The position numbers and the translations under genes were made by a program. This document shows, piece by piece, positions 16,274-24,286 of a stretch of DNA of 64,000 nucleotides (position 1 is the stretch's first letter; every line of letters begins with the position of its first letter). The stretch lies in contig NZ_MVBC01000002.1 in NCBI RefSeq assembly GCF_002007105.1, positions 558,001 to 622,000 of the forward strand. Reading direction: 5' to 3'. Origin of the DNA: Hymenobacter sp. CRA2 (lineage in GTDB: Bacteria; Bacteroidota; Bacteroidia; Cytophagales; Hymenobacteraceae). Under the pieces are notes generated by a model. That model saw nothing but the letters and a program-made list of their open reading frames with translations, did no database searches and was not told where the DNA came from.

Positions 16274-17839
16274 ATGGAAGCGACCTGGCCCACCGCCTAC
16301 CGGGCGCTGCCGCAGCAGGAGTTTAGCGCCGACGGCTACACTCTGCTGCCCATTCGCTGGCAGGACCGGCAGTTGATCCGGCAGTGGCGCAACGAGCAGC
16401 TGGCTATTCTGCGGCAGAAGGCCCCCATCACGGCCGAGCAGCAGGATCAGTATTTCAGCCAGGTGGTGCGGCCGCTGTTCGGAGCTGAGCAGCCTGGACA
16501 ATTGCTGTTTTCGCTGCTGCACGAGGATGAACTGATCGGCTACGGCGGGCTGGTACACCTCGACTGGGAGGCTGGCCGCGGCGAAATTTCCTTTCTGCTC
16601 AACACCACCCGCAACGCCGACGTGGCCCAGTTCAAGCTGGACTTTGCCGCTTATCTGCGCCTGCTGCAGCAAGTAGCTTTCGAAGCGCTGCCGTTCAACA
16701 AAATCAACACTGAGGCCTACGACGTGCGGCCCTACCTGTTTGAGGTGCTGCTGGCAGCAGGCTTCGTGGAAGAAGCGCGCCTGCACCAGCACGTACGCGT
16801 GGACGGAACGCTCGTCGACACGGTGTTTCACGCCTGCTTTCGGCCCCAAGCGCCGTTGAATGCTTCGCCCGCAGCCGTGCTGGTCACCAGCATTTCGCGC
16901 AAGGTGCCACTGTTGCGCGCCGTGCGGGCCGCGGCCCAGCGCTGGCACTTTGCTACCCGCCTGCTCGGCGCCGATGCCGATGCGCGCTGCCTCGGCCGGC
17001 ACTTCGTGGACGAGTTCTGGCCCATGCCGCCATTACGGGACCTGTCGCTGGACGACTTACTGGCTCACTGTCGCAAGCACCACGTCAAGGCCATCATCCC
17101 GACGCGCGACGGGGAGCTGCTGTTCTGGGCCAAACACCGCACAGCCCTGGCCGAAGCCGGTGTGGCCGTGTTGGTAAGCGAGGCTACTGCCGTGGAGCTC
17201 TGCCTCGACAAGCTGCTTTTTGCCCGGCACCTCGCGGCCCACGGCTTTTCCGCTATTCCCACCGCCCTGCAGCGCACCGAACTCGCTGGCACGCAACAAT
17301 ATGTGGTGAAGGAACGATTCGGTGCGGGTTCTGTGAGTCTGGGCCTGAACCTGACGGCGGAAGCAGCCGACACACACGCCGCTACGCTCCACAGCCCGGT
17401 GTATCAGCCCTTCGTGGCTGGGCGGGAGTTGAGCGTGGATGTGTACGTGGACGCTCAGGGCCGGGCCCACGGCGGCGTGGCCCGCCACCGCAACGAGGTG
17501 CACCATGGCGAGTCACAGGTAACGACGACCGTCGAGCACCCTGCATTGGTAGCGCAATGCCAGCGCCTAGCCGAAAACCTGGGCATTTATGGCCCAGCGG
17601 TGTTTCAGGTTCTGGAAACTCCCGCTGGGGAGCTGCACTTCATTGAATGCAATGCCCGCTTCGGCGGCGCCTCTACCGCCAGCGTGGCCGCCGGCCTGCG
17701 CGTATTCGACTGGTTTCTGCGCGAAGCACTCAGCCCCGACAAGGTGCTGCTGCCTTTTCAGCCGCGGCCCGGGCAGTGGCGGCAGATCCGTTTCCCGGCC
17801 GACTTGGTAGCGCCCGCTGCCGAGGACCTCGATCAGTAG
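16274..17839 (+). CDS. GNAT acyltransferase fused to ATP-grasp ligase
   Basis: A 521-residue two-domain protein. Residues 1-190 are a GNAT domain of the RimJ/PseH kind (IRQWRNEQLAILRQ, LIGYGGLVHLDWEAGRGEIS, KINTEAYDVRPYLFEVLLAAGF). Residues about 197-515 are an ATP-grasp domain of the carbamoyl-phosphate-synthase type (AVLVTSISRKVPLLRAV, AIIPTRDGELLFWA, CLDKLLFARHLAAHG, YVVKERFGAGS, FIECNARFGGAS with the metal-binding Glu/Asn). The GNAT half could do the PseH N-acyl transfer at C4; the ligase half suggests ATP-driven attachment of a carboxylic acid or amino acid to an amine or carboxylate. The gene starts on the base after the preceding stop. Substrate is unknown. Confidence 0.82.
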   Translation: MEATWPTAYRALPQQEFSADGYTLLPIRWQDRQLIRQWRNEQLAILRQKAPITAEQQDQYFSQVVRPLFGAEQPGQLLFSLLHEDELIGYGGLVHLDWEAGRGEISFLLNTTRNADVAQFKLDFAAYLRLLQQVAFEALPFNKINTEAYDVRPYLFEVLLAAGFVEEARLHQHVRVDGTLVDTVFHACFRPQAPLNASPAAVLVTSISRKVPLLRAVRAAAQRWHFATRLLGADADARCLGRHFVDEFWPMPPLRDLSLDDLLAHCRKHHVKAIIPTRDGELLFWAKHRTALAEAGVAVLVSEATAVELCLDKLLFARHLAAHGFSAIPTALQRTELAGTQQYVVKERFGAGSVSLGLNLTAEAADTHAATLHSPVYQPFVAGRELSVDVYVDAQGRAHGGVARHRNEVHHGESQVTTTVEHPALVAQCQRLAENLGIYGPAVFQVLETPAGELHFIECNARFGGASTASVAAGLRVFDWFLREALSPDKVLLPFQPRPGQWRQIRFPADLVAPAAEDLDQ

Positions 17840-17889
17840 GTCTGCTTCGCTGCGGTTTTCCGATTCGCCTAACTCTTTACTCCTTCTCC

Positions 17890-18600
17890 TTGGCTGATTC
17901 CGCCCTGCCCGTCCTCGTTTTCGACCTCGACGATACGCTCTACGAGGAGCTGACCTATGTGCACAGCGGCTTTCGGGCCGTGGCGGAACTGCTGGCGGCG
18001 CGCTTCGGGGCCTCGGCCGAGGAGCTGACGGCGGAAATGATCCGCGAAGAGGCCGAGCACGGGCGCGGCGCGGTGTTCGACGCGGTGATGCGCCGCCGCG
18101 GCTGGTTTTCGCAGAACCTGCGCCAGCAGTGCCTCACCGCATACCGCGGCCACGCCCCGACGTTGCAGCTGCACCCCGATGCGGAGCGCTGCCTGCAGCG
18201 CTTCGCCGCGTACCCGCTCTACGTGCTGACCGACGGCAACAAGCTGGTGCAGGCCCGCAAAGCCGCGGCCATGGGCTTGTTCGAGCGGGTACGGCACGTG
18301 TACGTCACGCACCGCTACGGCCTGCACCGCGCTAAGCCCGACCCGGAACTGTTCCGCCGCATTGCCCGGCGCGAGGGCGTGCCCGCTGGGCAGGTGGTGT
18401 ACGTGGGCGACAACGTGCGCAAGGACTTTGTGGGCATCCGGCCGCTGGGCTTCCGCACCATCCGGGTGCGCCGCGGCAACTACGCCCACTACGTGCCCGC
18501 TACGCCTGGCCACGAGGCCGACGTGCAAATCGACTCGCTGGACGAACTGACGCCGGAGCTACTACACCAGCTTACGGCCACGCCGGCCCAAGCGGAGTAG
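17890..18600 (+). CDS. HAD-family phosphatase with TTG start
   Basis: A 236-residue HAD hydrolase. Motif I is FDLDDTLYEE near residue 12, motif II YVLTDGNK, motif III the lysine in RAKPDPELF and motif IV VVYVGDNVRKDFVG; the alpha-helical cap lies between I and II. The open frame extends far upstream, but that part overlaps the ATP-grasp gene in another frame; the only start near the domain is TTG at 17890. The gene sits 50 nt after the ATP-grasp fusion and just before pseI. It may remove a phosphate from a sugar or activated intermediate. Pseudaminic acid synthesis by PseI yields an unphosphorylated product, so its presence is not explained by the standard pathway. Confidence 0.82.
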   Translation: MADSALPVLVFDLDDTLYEELTYVHSGFRAVAELLAARFGASAEELTAEMIREEAEHGRGAVFDAVMRRRGWFSQNLRQQCLTAYRGHAPTLQLHPDAERCLQRFAAYPLYVLTDGNKLVQARKAAAMGLFERVRHVYVTHRYGLHRAKPDPELFRRIARREGVPAGQVVYVGDNVRKDFVGIRPLGFRTIRVRRGNYAHYVPATPGHEADVQIDSLDELTPELLHQLTATPAQAE

Positions 18601-18623
18601 CGGAAGTTCGGCAAGGGGTTGCG

Positions 18624-18631
18624 TAGCTTTG
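18624..18631 (+). promoter_or_regulatory. -7 element of pseI, 6 nt before the ATG
   Basis: TAGCTTTG fits TAnnTTTG. It lies between the HAD stop and the ATG at 18638, with the same spacing as the pseC element. Confidence 0.55.
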
Positions 18632-18637
18632 CGGACT

Positions 18638-19696
18638 ATGTCTGCTTCCGCTGCTCATTCGCTCACCATTGGCTCGGTGCCCGTGGGTGGAGCGCACCGC
18701 CCGTTTATCATCGCCGAAATGTCCGGCAACCACAACCAGTCGCTGGACCGCGCGCTGGCCATTGTGGATGCGGCCGCCGACGCCGGCGCCCACGCCATCA
18801 AGCTGCAAACCTACACGGCCGATACCATCACCATGGATACCGGCTTCGTGATTCAGGAGGAAGGCACCTCGCTGTGGGAGGGCAAGTCGCTCTACAAGCT
18901 CTACCAGGAGGCTTACACGCCATGGGAGTGGCACGCGGCCATTTTCGAGCGCGCCGCCGAGCGCGGCCTGCTGGCCTTCAGCTCGCCCTTCGATGAAACG
19001 GCTGTAGACTTCCTGGAGTCGCTGAACGTGCCGGCTTATAAGATTGCCTCCTTCGAAAACGCTCACCTGCCGCTGCTGCGCAAGGTGGCCGCCACGGGCA
19101 AGCCCGTCATCGTGAGCACCGGCGTGGCTACGCTGGCCGAAATCGACGAGGCCGTGCGCACCCTGCGTGCCGCGGGCTGCCGCGAGCTGGTGCTGCTCAA
19201 GTGCACCAGCACCTACCCTGCCTCGCCCGAAAACACCAACCTGCGCACGATTCCGGTGCTGGCCGAGACGTTCAACTGCCCCATTGGCCTCTCCGACCAC
19301 ACCATGGGCATCGGCGTGAGCGTGGCAGCGGTGGCTTTGGGCGCCTGCGTCATCGAGAAGCACTTCACGCTGAGCCGCGCCGACGGCGGCGTGGACTCGG
19401 CCTTTTCCATGGAGCCGCACGAGCTGAAGGCGCTGGTGGAAGAAACCGAGCGCGCCTGGCAGGCCATGGGCACCGTGCAGCTGTGCGTGCAGGCCGCCGA
19501 GGAGAAAAGCCGCATCTACAAGCGCTCCATCTACGTGTCGCAGCCGGTGAAAGCGGGCGAAGTACTGTCGACCGACAACCTGCGCATCATCCGCCCCGGC
19601 GACGGGCTGGCGCCGCGCTTCTGGGACGTGGTGCTGGGCCGCACCGCCACCCGCGACCTTAAGCCGGGTACCCCGCTCACCTGGGACCTGCTATGA
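18638..19696 (+). CDS. pseI: pseudaminic acid synthase PseI (NeuB family)
   Basis: A 352-residue nonulosonate synthase. The TIM-barrel part (about 20-270) has AEMSGNHNQSLDRALAIVDAA, IKLQTYTADTIT and SSPFDETAVDFLE, and the C-terminal SAF domain (about 290-350) has KRSIYVSQPVKAGEVL and ends with TPLTWDLL. The MSGNHN motif favours PseI over NeuB or legionaminic acid synthase. It condenses phosphoenolpyruvate with 2,4-di-N-acyl-6-deoxy-L-altrose. The ATG at 18638 is used because an in-frame TTG at 18629 lies inside the -7 box. Its stop overlaps the next start (ATGA at 19693-19696), so the two are translationally coupled. Confidence 0.94.
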   Translation: MSASAAHSLTIGSVPVGGAHRPFIIAEMSGNHNQSLDRALAIVDAAADAGAHAIKLQTYTADTITMDTGFVIQEEGTSLWEGKSLYKLYQEAYTPWEWHAAIFERAAERGLLAFSSPFDETAVDFLESLNVPAYKIASFENAHLPLLRKVAATGKPVIVSTGVATLAEIDEAVRTLRAAGCRELVLLKCTSTYPASPENTNLRTIPVLAETFNCPIGLSDHTMGIGVSVAAVALGACVIEKHFTLSRADGGVDSAFSMEPHELKALVEETERAWQAMGTVQLCVQAAEEKSRIYKRSIYVSQPVKAGEVLSTDNLRIIRPGDGLAPRFWDVVLGRTATRDLKPGTPLTWDLL

Positions 19697-20997
19697 GTCA
19701 GCCGCCGAACCGGGCGGCTACGTCATTGGTCGCCCGGTACCGCGACATTCTGCAGTTGCGCTTCACCCCCGCCTTTGCCGGGCTGCCTCGCCATGCCCTG
19801 AATGTGGTGTCGCCGGCCAGCGCGGTGCGCCGCTTGGTGAAGGTGCTGGGCTACACCGGGCTGCGCCTGGTGGGCAATATCTTTCGGCCGGTGCCGCAGC
19901 CCGAGCCGCTGGCGGGGCGGGTGTGGCTGTACGTGCTCAGCCAGAACAACTACGACGCGCTGCACTTCCTGCGGGCGCACCGCCCCGATGCCGCGATGGT
20001 AGCGGGCCAGAGCAAGCAGATCGGCCGCTACAACGGGCAGGTCGGCCGCCTCTCGCTGCGCGGCAAGCTGCTGTATTACTGGCAGTTTCCGGTGGTATTC
20101 TGGGGACTGTGGCGGCAGCATGGCAGCTTGGCGTGGCGGTTTTTCGACCTGATATACAACGCCATCGGCTACTACGAGGAGTACCGCCGGGCACTGCGCC
20201 GCTACCGGCCGCGGGCCGTGGTGTTTGCCAACGACCACAACGACGACGCCCGCGCCATGCTGCTCGCCTGCCAGGCAGAAGGCGTACCCACGGCCTACAT
20301 CCAGCACGCCAGCGTCAGCACTATCTTTCCCCCACTGGGCTTTGACCTGAACCTGCTCGAAGGCCAGGATGCGCTGGATAAGTATCGGCAGTGCGGCCCC
20401 GTGGCCGGGCAGGTGCAGCTGGTGGGCATGCCCAAGGCCGACGCTTTCGTGGGGCAGCGCAATACCAACCCGGTGGTGCGGCGCGTGGCCATTGCCACCA
20501 ATATTCTGGACCCCACCGAGGGCATTGCGGCGGCGGTGCAGCACCTGAGCGCGCAGTTTCCCGAGCTGCAGTTTACCCTGCGTCCTCACCCCAACGACCA
20601 GCGCGACTTTGCCCAGCTGCTACGGCCATACCCGCGGGTGCAGCTCTCCGATGCCCGCCGCGAAAACGTGTTTGCCTTCCTCGCTGCCCACGACGCGCTG
20701 GTGGCGGCCGATACCTCCACGCACCTGGAAGCCACGCTGTTGAACCTGGCCAGCATCTACTACCGCTTCGGCTCCACCGGCGGCTCGTTCGACTACTACG
20801 GTTACGCAGCCCACGGCCTGGTGGACTACGCCCCTGCGCTGCCGGATATAGACGCACTATTGACCCGCTATCAGCAAGGCAAACCAGCCGACCTCTATCT
20901 AAAAGCTGGCTACTATAACGCTACCCTCGGCACCCCGCACGAGGGGCACAGCCAGCAACTAGCATTGGCTGTGCTGGATCAATGGTTATCCAGCTGA
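19693..20997 (+). CDS. GT-B fold transferase of capsule/CDP-glycerol type, candidate nonulosonate transferase
   Basis: A 434-residue protein without a signal peptide. The N-terminal half holds RAVVFANDHNDDARAM and PTAYIQHASVSTIFP; the C-terminal half holds LRPHPNDQRDF and ALVAADTSTHLEATLLN. These HPND and ADTSTHLEA elements are like those in capsule-type GT-B transferases that use CMP-Kdo, CMP-sialic acid or CDP-glycerol donors. Coupling to pseI by a 4-nt overlap makes it the best candidate for transfer of the CMP-nonulosonate onto a glycan or protein. It lacks the Gly-Gly-His loop expected of PseG, so I do not think it is the missing UDP-sugar hydrolase. Function is inferred. Confidence 0.7.
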   Translation: MSQPPNRAATSLVARYRDILQLRFTPAFAGLPRHALNVVSPASAVRRLVKVLGYTGLRLVGNIFRPVPQPEPLAGRVWLYVLSQNNYDALHFLRAHRPDAAMVAGQSKQIGRYNGQVGRLSLRGKLLYYWQFPVVFWGLWRQHGSLAWRFFDLIYNAIGYYEEYRRALRRYRPRAVVFANDHNDDARAMLLACQAEGVPTAYIQHASVSTIFPPLGFDLNLLEGQDALDKYRQCGPVAGQVQLVGMPKADAFVGQRNTNPVVRRVAIATNILDPTEGIAAAVQHLSAQFPELQFTLRPHPNDQRDFAQLLRPYPRVQLSDARRENVFAFLAAHDALVAADTSTHLEATLLNLASIYYRFGSTGGSFDYYGYAAHGLVDYAPALPDIDALLTRYQQGKPADLYLKAGYYNATLGTPHEGHSQQLALAVLDQWLSS

Positions 20998-21105
20998 TTA
21001 TCTGCTTCAGCCGGGCATGATCTTTCCGCACGGATGGTAGTGGCCAAACTCAATGTGTTTTCTGACAAATTCCAAGAAATAGTTATACCCAAAGCTCGAC
21101 GGCGC

Positions 21106-21113
21106 TATCTTTA
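21106..21113 (+). promoter_or_regulatory. -7 element of LamG/T9SS gene
   Basis: TATCTTTA, one base off TAnnTTTG, is 29 nt before the ATG at 21143. Confidence 0.45.
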
Positions 21114-21142
21114 TTCGCCTTTTGTTCATCCAACTGCTCCCT

Positions 21143-24100
21143 ATGCATCTCGATTATTTTACTCGAATACTTTCCCGTGCTACCTGCATTGCCTTGAGCG
21201 CCGCGGCCAGCCTGTTGGGAGCTGCCGCTACTGCGCAGACTATGCCTGGCCCTGGCAACACGTTGCGCTTTACGGGCTTTTCGGGTTTCACAGCCGTCAA
21301 CTGCGGTACGGCCACGCGCGGCATCACCAGCCAGGTAACCGTCGAAGCGTGGATTAAAACCAGCTCTTCCAGTCTGCAATTCGCGGCAACCAAGTACTCC
21401 AACAGTCTGGGGGAGGACAGCGGGTTTCAGCTGGGGACCAACAACGGCCACGCCGCCTTTTACGGGCGGGCCCGCACGGGCACGTACTACGTCGCCGGTG
21501 AATCCTCGACGGTAGTGGCCGATGGGCGCTGGCACCATATTGCGGGCGTGTGCAACGACAACGTCTGGCAGATTTACGTGGATGGCGTGCTGGAAAACAG
21601 TGCCACCTACCCGTACAGCGGCGGTAACTTAGCCAGCAGCCAGGTCTTGTCGATTGGCAACTACTGGTCGGCGGGCGACTACTACTTCAACGGCAACATC
21701 GACGAGGTACGGGTATGGAATACGGCCCTGACAGCGGCACAGATCCGGGCAAACATGTGCCGCAAAATCACTATTGTCACCACCGCGCCGACGAACCTGG
21801 TGGCCTACTACCGCCTTGATCAAAGCAGCGGCAACAGCGTCCCCGACCTTGGGAGCCAGCCCGTTACGGGCACGGTGAGCGGAACAACGTCGTGGACGAC
21901 TTCCGGCGCGCCCATTGGCGACCTGAGCGTCGCCGCCTACCCTGGTAGCGGCACAGTTTCGCTCACCGCCGCCTCCGGCGATGTGGCTACCGTCAGCGGC
22001 CTGAGCGGGGCGCAGGGCGTGCAGCTGTACGCCATCAACAGTGCGCCGACCTCGGCGCCCAGCAGCGGGGCTGCCTCCACTTACTTCGGGGTATTTTCGC
22101 TGCCTACTACGGCCACATACACTTTCGCTCTGCAGCCGCAGAACAGCGTGTCGGTGACCAAGAACTTGTACAGCCGCTCGGGCGGCGACGCGGCCAGCTG
22201 GTCGACGACCTCCCCGACCCGCAGCGCCACTACCCTCACGCTGACTGGTCAGAGCTACCGCGCCGAATACATTATTGCCGACCCCAATGCCTGGACGGGC
22301 GCCGTGAGCACGGTGTACACCAACCCGGCCAACTGGAGCGCAGGCTTTGTGCCCACCTTTACTGATAACGTGGTAATTCCGGCCAACGCCGTGCGTATGC
22401 CGGTGCTCAGCGGCACGGCCAGCGCGGCTAGTTTTGGGGTAGAAACCGGCGCGTCGATGACCATTGATGCCGCCGGTACGCTCACCTTGTTCGGTGGCAG
22501 CTTAACCAACAATGGCGCGTTTGGGGGCCCGGGAAGCTTGGTGCTGAATCCCTCGGGCAGTGCAGTACAGCTCAGCGGCACTGCGGGCATCAGCGTGGGT
22601 AGCCTCAATGCCACCGGCAACGGCACCACCGATGTGCGCGTGCCGTTATCCATTTCTCGGGTGCTCACACTGAATCAGAACCTGGCGCTGAATGGCGCCG
22701 GCACGCTCACGCTGCTCTCCGATGCTCAGGGCACGGCCATGGTCGTGAACGTGGGCAACGGCCAGGTTATCGGCAACGCCACCGTGCAGCGCTACCTCGA
22801 CGGCTCGCTGAACGCCGGCCTGGGTTACCGTCACTTGTCGGCTCCGGTGGCCAACACCACCATGGCCGACCTGGTCACAGCCGCATTCAGCCCGGTTGTC
22901 AACCCGGCCTACAACACCGTAGGCAACAGCGTAACGCCCTTCCCGACGGTGTTTGGCTACGACCAAAGCCGCGTAACGAGCGGTTCGGGTGTGTCGGACT
23001 TTGACATGGGCTGGGTATCCCCCGCCAGCCTGACCGAAGCGCTGGTACCCGGCCGCGGCTATACCGTGAACACGACCGGCAACCAGACACTGGATTTTGT
23101 GGGCACGCTCGGCAACGGCAACGTAAGCCTCAGCGGCCTGACCCGCGGCACGGGGCCACAAGCCGGCTGGCACCTGCTAGGTAACCCCTACCCCGCGCCC
23201 ATGCTCTGGAGCCGGGCTTATCAGAACGCTACGGGCCTCGACAACGCGGTGTACGTTTATAAATCCAACGGGCAGTACACGGGTAGCTTCGTCAACGGCG
23301 TGGGCGCCAACGGCGGCTCCGACGTCATCCCGATGGGCCAAGCCTTCTTTGTGCGCACCAGCGCGCCGGGCATCAGTGGCAGCCTGAACCTGACCAACGC
23401 CGCCCGCGTGACCAGCTACCAAAACCCACTGGTGCAACGTCCCGCAGCCGAAACGCGCCCGCTGCTGCGCCTGCAGCTGCGCGGCAGTGCTACCGCCACC
23501 GATGAAGTGGTCCTCTACATGCAGGCCGGCGCCACCACCGGCTTCGATGGCGGCTTTGATGCCTTTAAAGTCAGCCAGGGCGAAACCCTGGCCCTGGGCG
23601 TACCGCAGGGCGCCGAGCAACTGAGCATCAGCGGCTTGCCCCTGACCGATGCCAGCACCCTGACAGTGCCTCTGACGGGCCGCGTGCCCCAGCCCAACAC
23701 TACCTACACCCTGACGGCCGCCGAGCTACTGAACCTGCCCGCTGGCCGCTCGGCCTACCTGCACGACGGCCTCACCGGCAGCGTAACCGATCTGGGCCAG
23801 CAGCCGAGCTACCGCTTTACCTCCGCCACTACGGACCTGGCGGGTCGCTTCACGGTATCGTTCAGCGCCAGCCGCGTGCTGGCCGCCTCGCAGGCGCAGC
23901 AGGCCCAAATTGGCCTCTACCCCAACCCGGCCCGGCGCGAGCTGTTCCTGCAGCTGCCCGTTACGGCTTCTCCTGGCGTGGTGGGCGTAACGCTCGTCAA
24001 CGCACTCGGCCAGAGAATCTTCGGGCAAACGTTGGCGGCGGCCCGCGCTACCGGTACCCAGCGCGTGGAATTGCCCAGCCTGCCGGCCGGTGTATACACC

Positions 24101-24154
24101 GTGCGCGTAGCCCTGACCTCGGGCGTCGTCACCAGGCAGCTGGTCATCGAATAA
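21143..24154 (+). CDS. LamG-domain T9SS cargo protein
   Basis: A 1003-residue secreted protein. The ATG at 21143 gives a clean signal peptide ending near residue 32 (AATAQ). A LamG/concanavalin-like domain covers about 38-210 (VTVEAWIKTSSSS, GRWHHIAGVCND, IDEVRVWNTALTAAQIRANM). The middle (about 330-560) is a Ser/Thr/Gly-rich beta-solenoid-like region, and the last ~75 residues are a type A T9SS sorting domain (LYPNPARRELFLQLP, LPAGVYTVRVAL). It is probably exported to the surface, where LamG may bind carbohydrate. It lies between glycan genes but has its own promoter and terminator, so it need not belong to the pathway. Confidence 0.86.
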   Translation: MHLDYFTRILSRATCIALSAAASLLGAAATAQTMPGPGNTLRFTGFSGFTAVNCGTATRGITSQVTVEAWIKTSSSSLQFAATKYSNSLGEDSGFQLGTNNGHAAFYGRARTGTYYVAGESSTVVADGRWHHIAGVCNDNVWQIYVDGVLENSATYPYSGGNLASSQVLSIGNYWSAGDYYFNGNIDEVRVWNTALTAAQIRANMCRKITIVTTAPTNLVAYYRLDQSSGNSVPDLGSQPVTGTVSGTTSWTTSGAPIGDLSVAAYPGSGTVSLTAASGDVATVSGLSGAQGVQLYAINSAPTSAPSSGAASTYFGVFSLPTTATYTFALQPQNSVSVTKNLYSRSGGDAASWSTTSPTRSATTLTLTGQSYRAEYIIADPNAWTGAVSTVYTNPANWSAGFVPTFTDNVVIPANAVRMPVLSGTASAASFGVETGASMTIDAAGTLTLFGGSLTNNGAFGGPGSLVLNPSGSAVQLSGTAGISVGSLNATGNGTTDVRVPLSISRVLTLNQNLALNGAGTLTLLSDAQGTAMVVNVGNGQVIGNATVQRYLDGSLNAGLGYRHLSAPVANTTMADLVTAAFSPVVNPAYNTVGNSVTPFPTVFGYDQSRVTSGSGVSDFDMGWVSPASLTEALVPGRGYTVNTTGNQTLDFVGTLGNGNVSLSGLTRGTGPQAGWHLLGNPYPAPMLWSRAYQNATGLDNAVYVYKSNGQYTGSFVNGVGANGGSDVIPMGQAFFVRTSAPGISGSLNLTNAARVTSYQNPLVQRPAAETRPLLRLQLRGSATATDEVVLYMQAGATTGFDGGFDAFKVSQGETLALGVPQGAEQLSISGLPLTDASTLTVPLTGRVPQPNTTYTLTAAELLNLPAGRSAYLHDGLTGSVTDLGQQPSYRFTSATTDLAGRFTVSFSASRVLAASQAQQAQIGLYPNPARRELFLQLPVTASPGVVGVTLVNALGQRIFGQTLAAARATGTQRVELPSLPAGVYTVRVALTSGVVTRQLVIE

Positions 24155-24174
24155 GCTGCTCTGACTACCAAGCC

Positions 24175-24214
24175 GGGCGGCGGGAGCGGGAATCATACTC
24201 CGCTCCCGCCGCCC
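24175..24214 (+). terminator. GC-rich hairpin after LamG gene
   Basis: A perfect 15-bp stem (24175-24189 with 24200-24214) with a 10-nt loop starts 20 nt after the stop, followed by GTTTCTGTT. Confidence 0.75.
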
Positions 24215-24286
24215 GTTTCTGTTGGGGCCCGCCACGCACCTTTGCCCAGCATGCTTCCAGCGCGCTGCCAGCTGTATTTTCGCGCC

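Noticed and set aside
14987-17002. 671-residue minus-strand open frame
   Set aside because: It spans three well-supported plus-strand genes and has no recognisable domain.
19693-20997. PseG candidate
   Set aside because: GT-B fold fits, but the Gly-x-Gly-His-x-x-Arg loop of PseG is missing and the HPND/ADTSTHLEA motifs fit capsule-type transferases.
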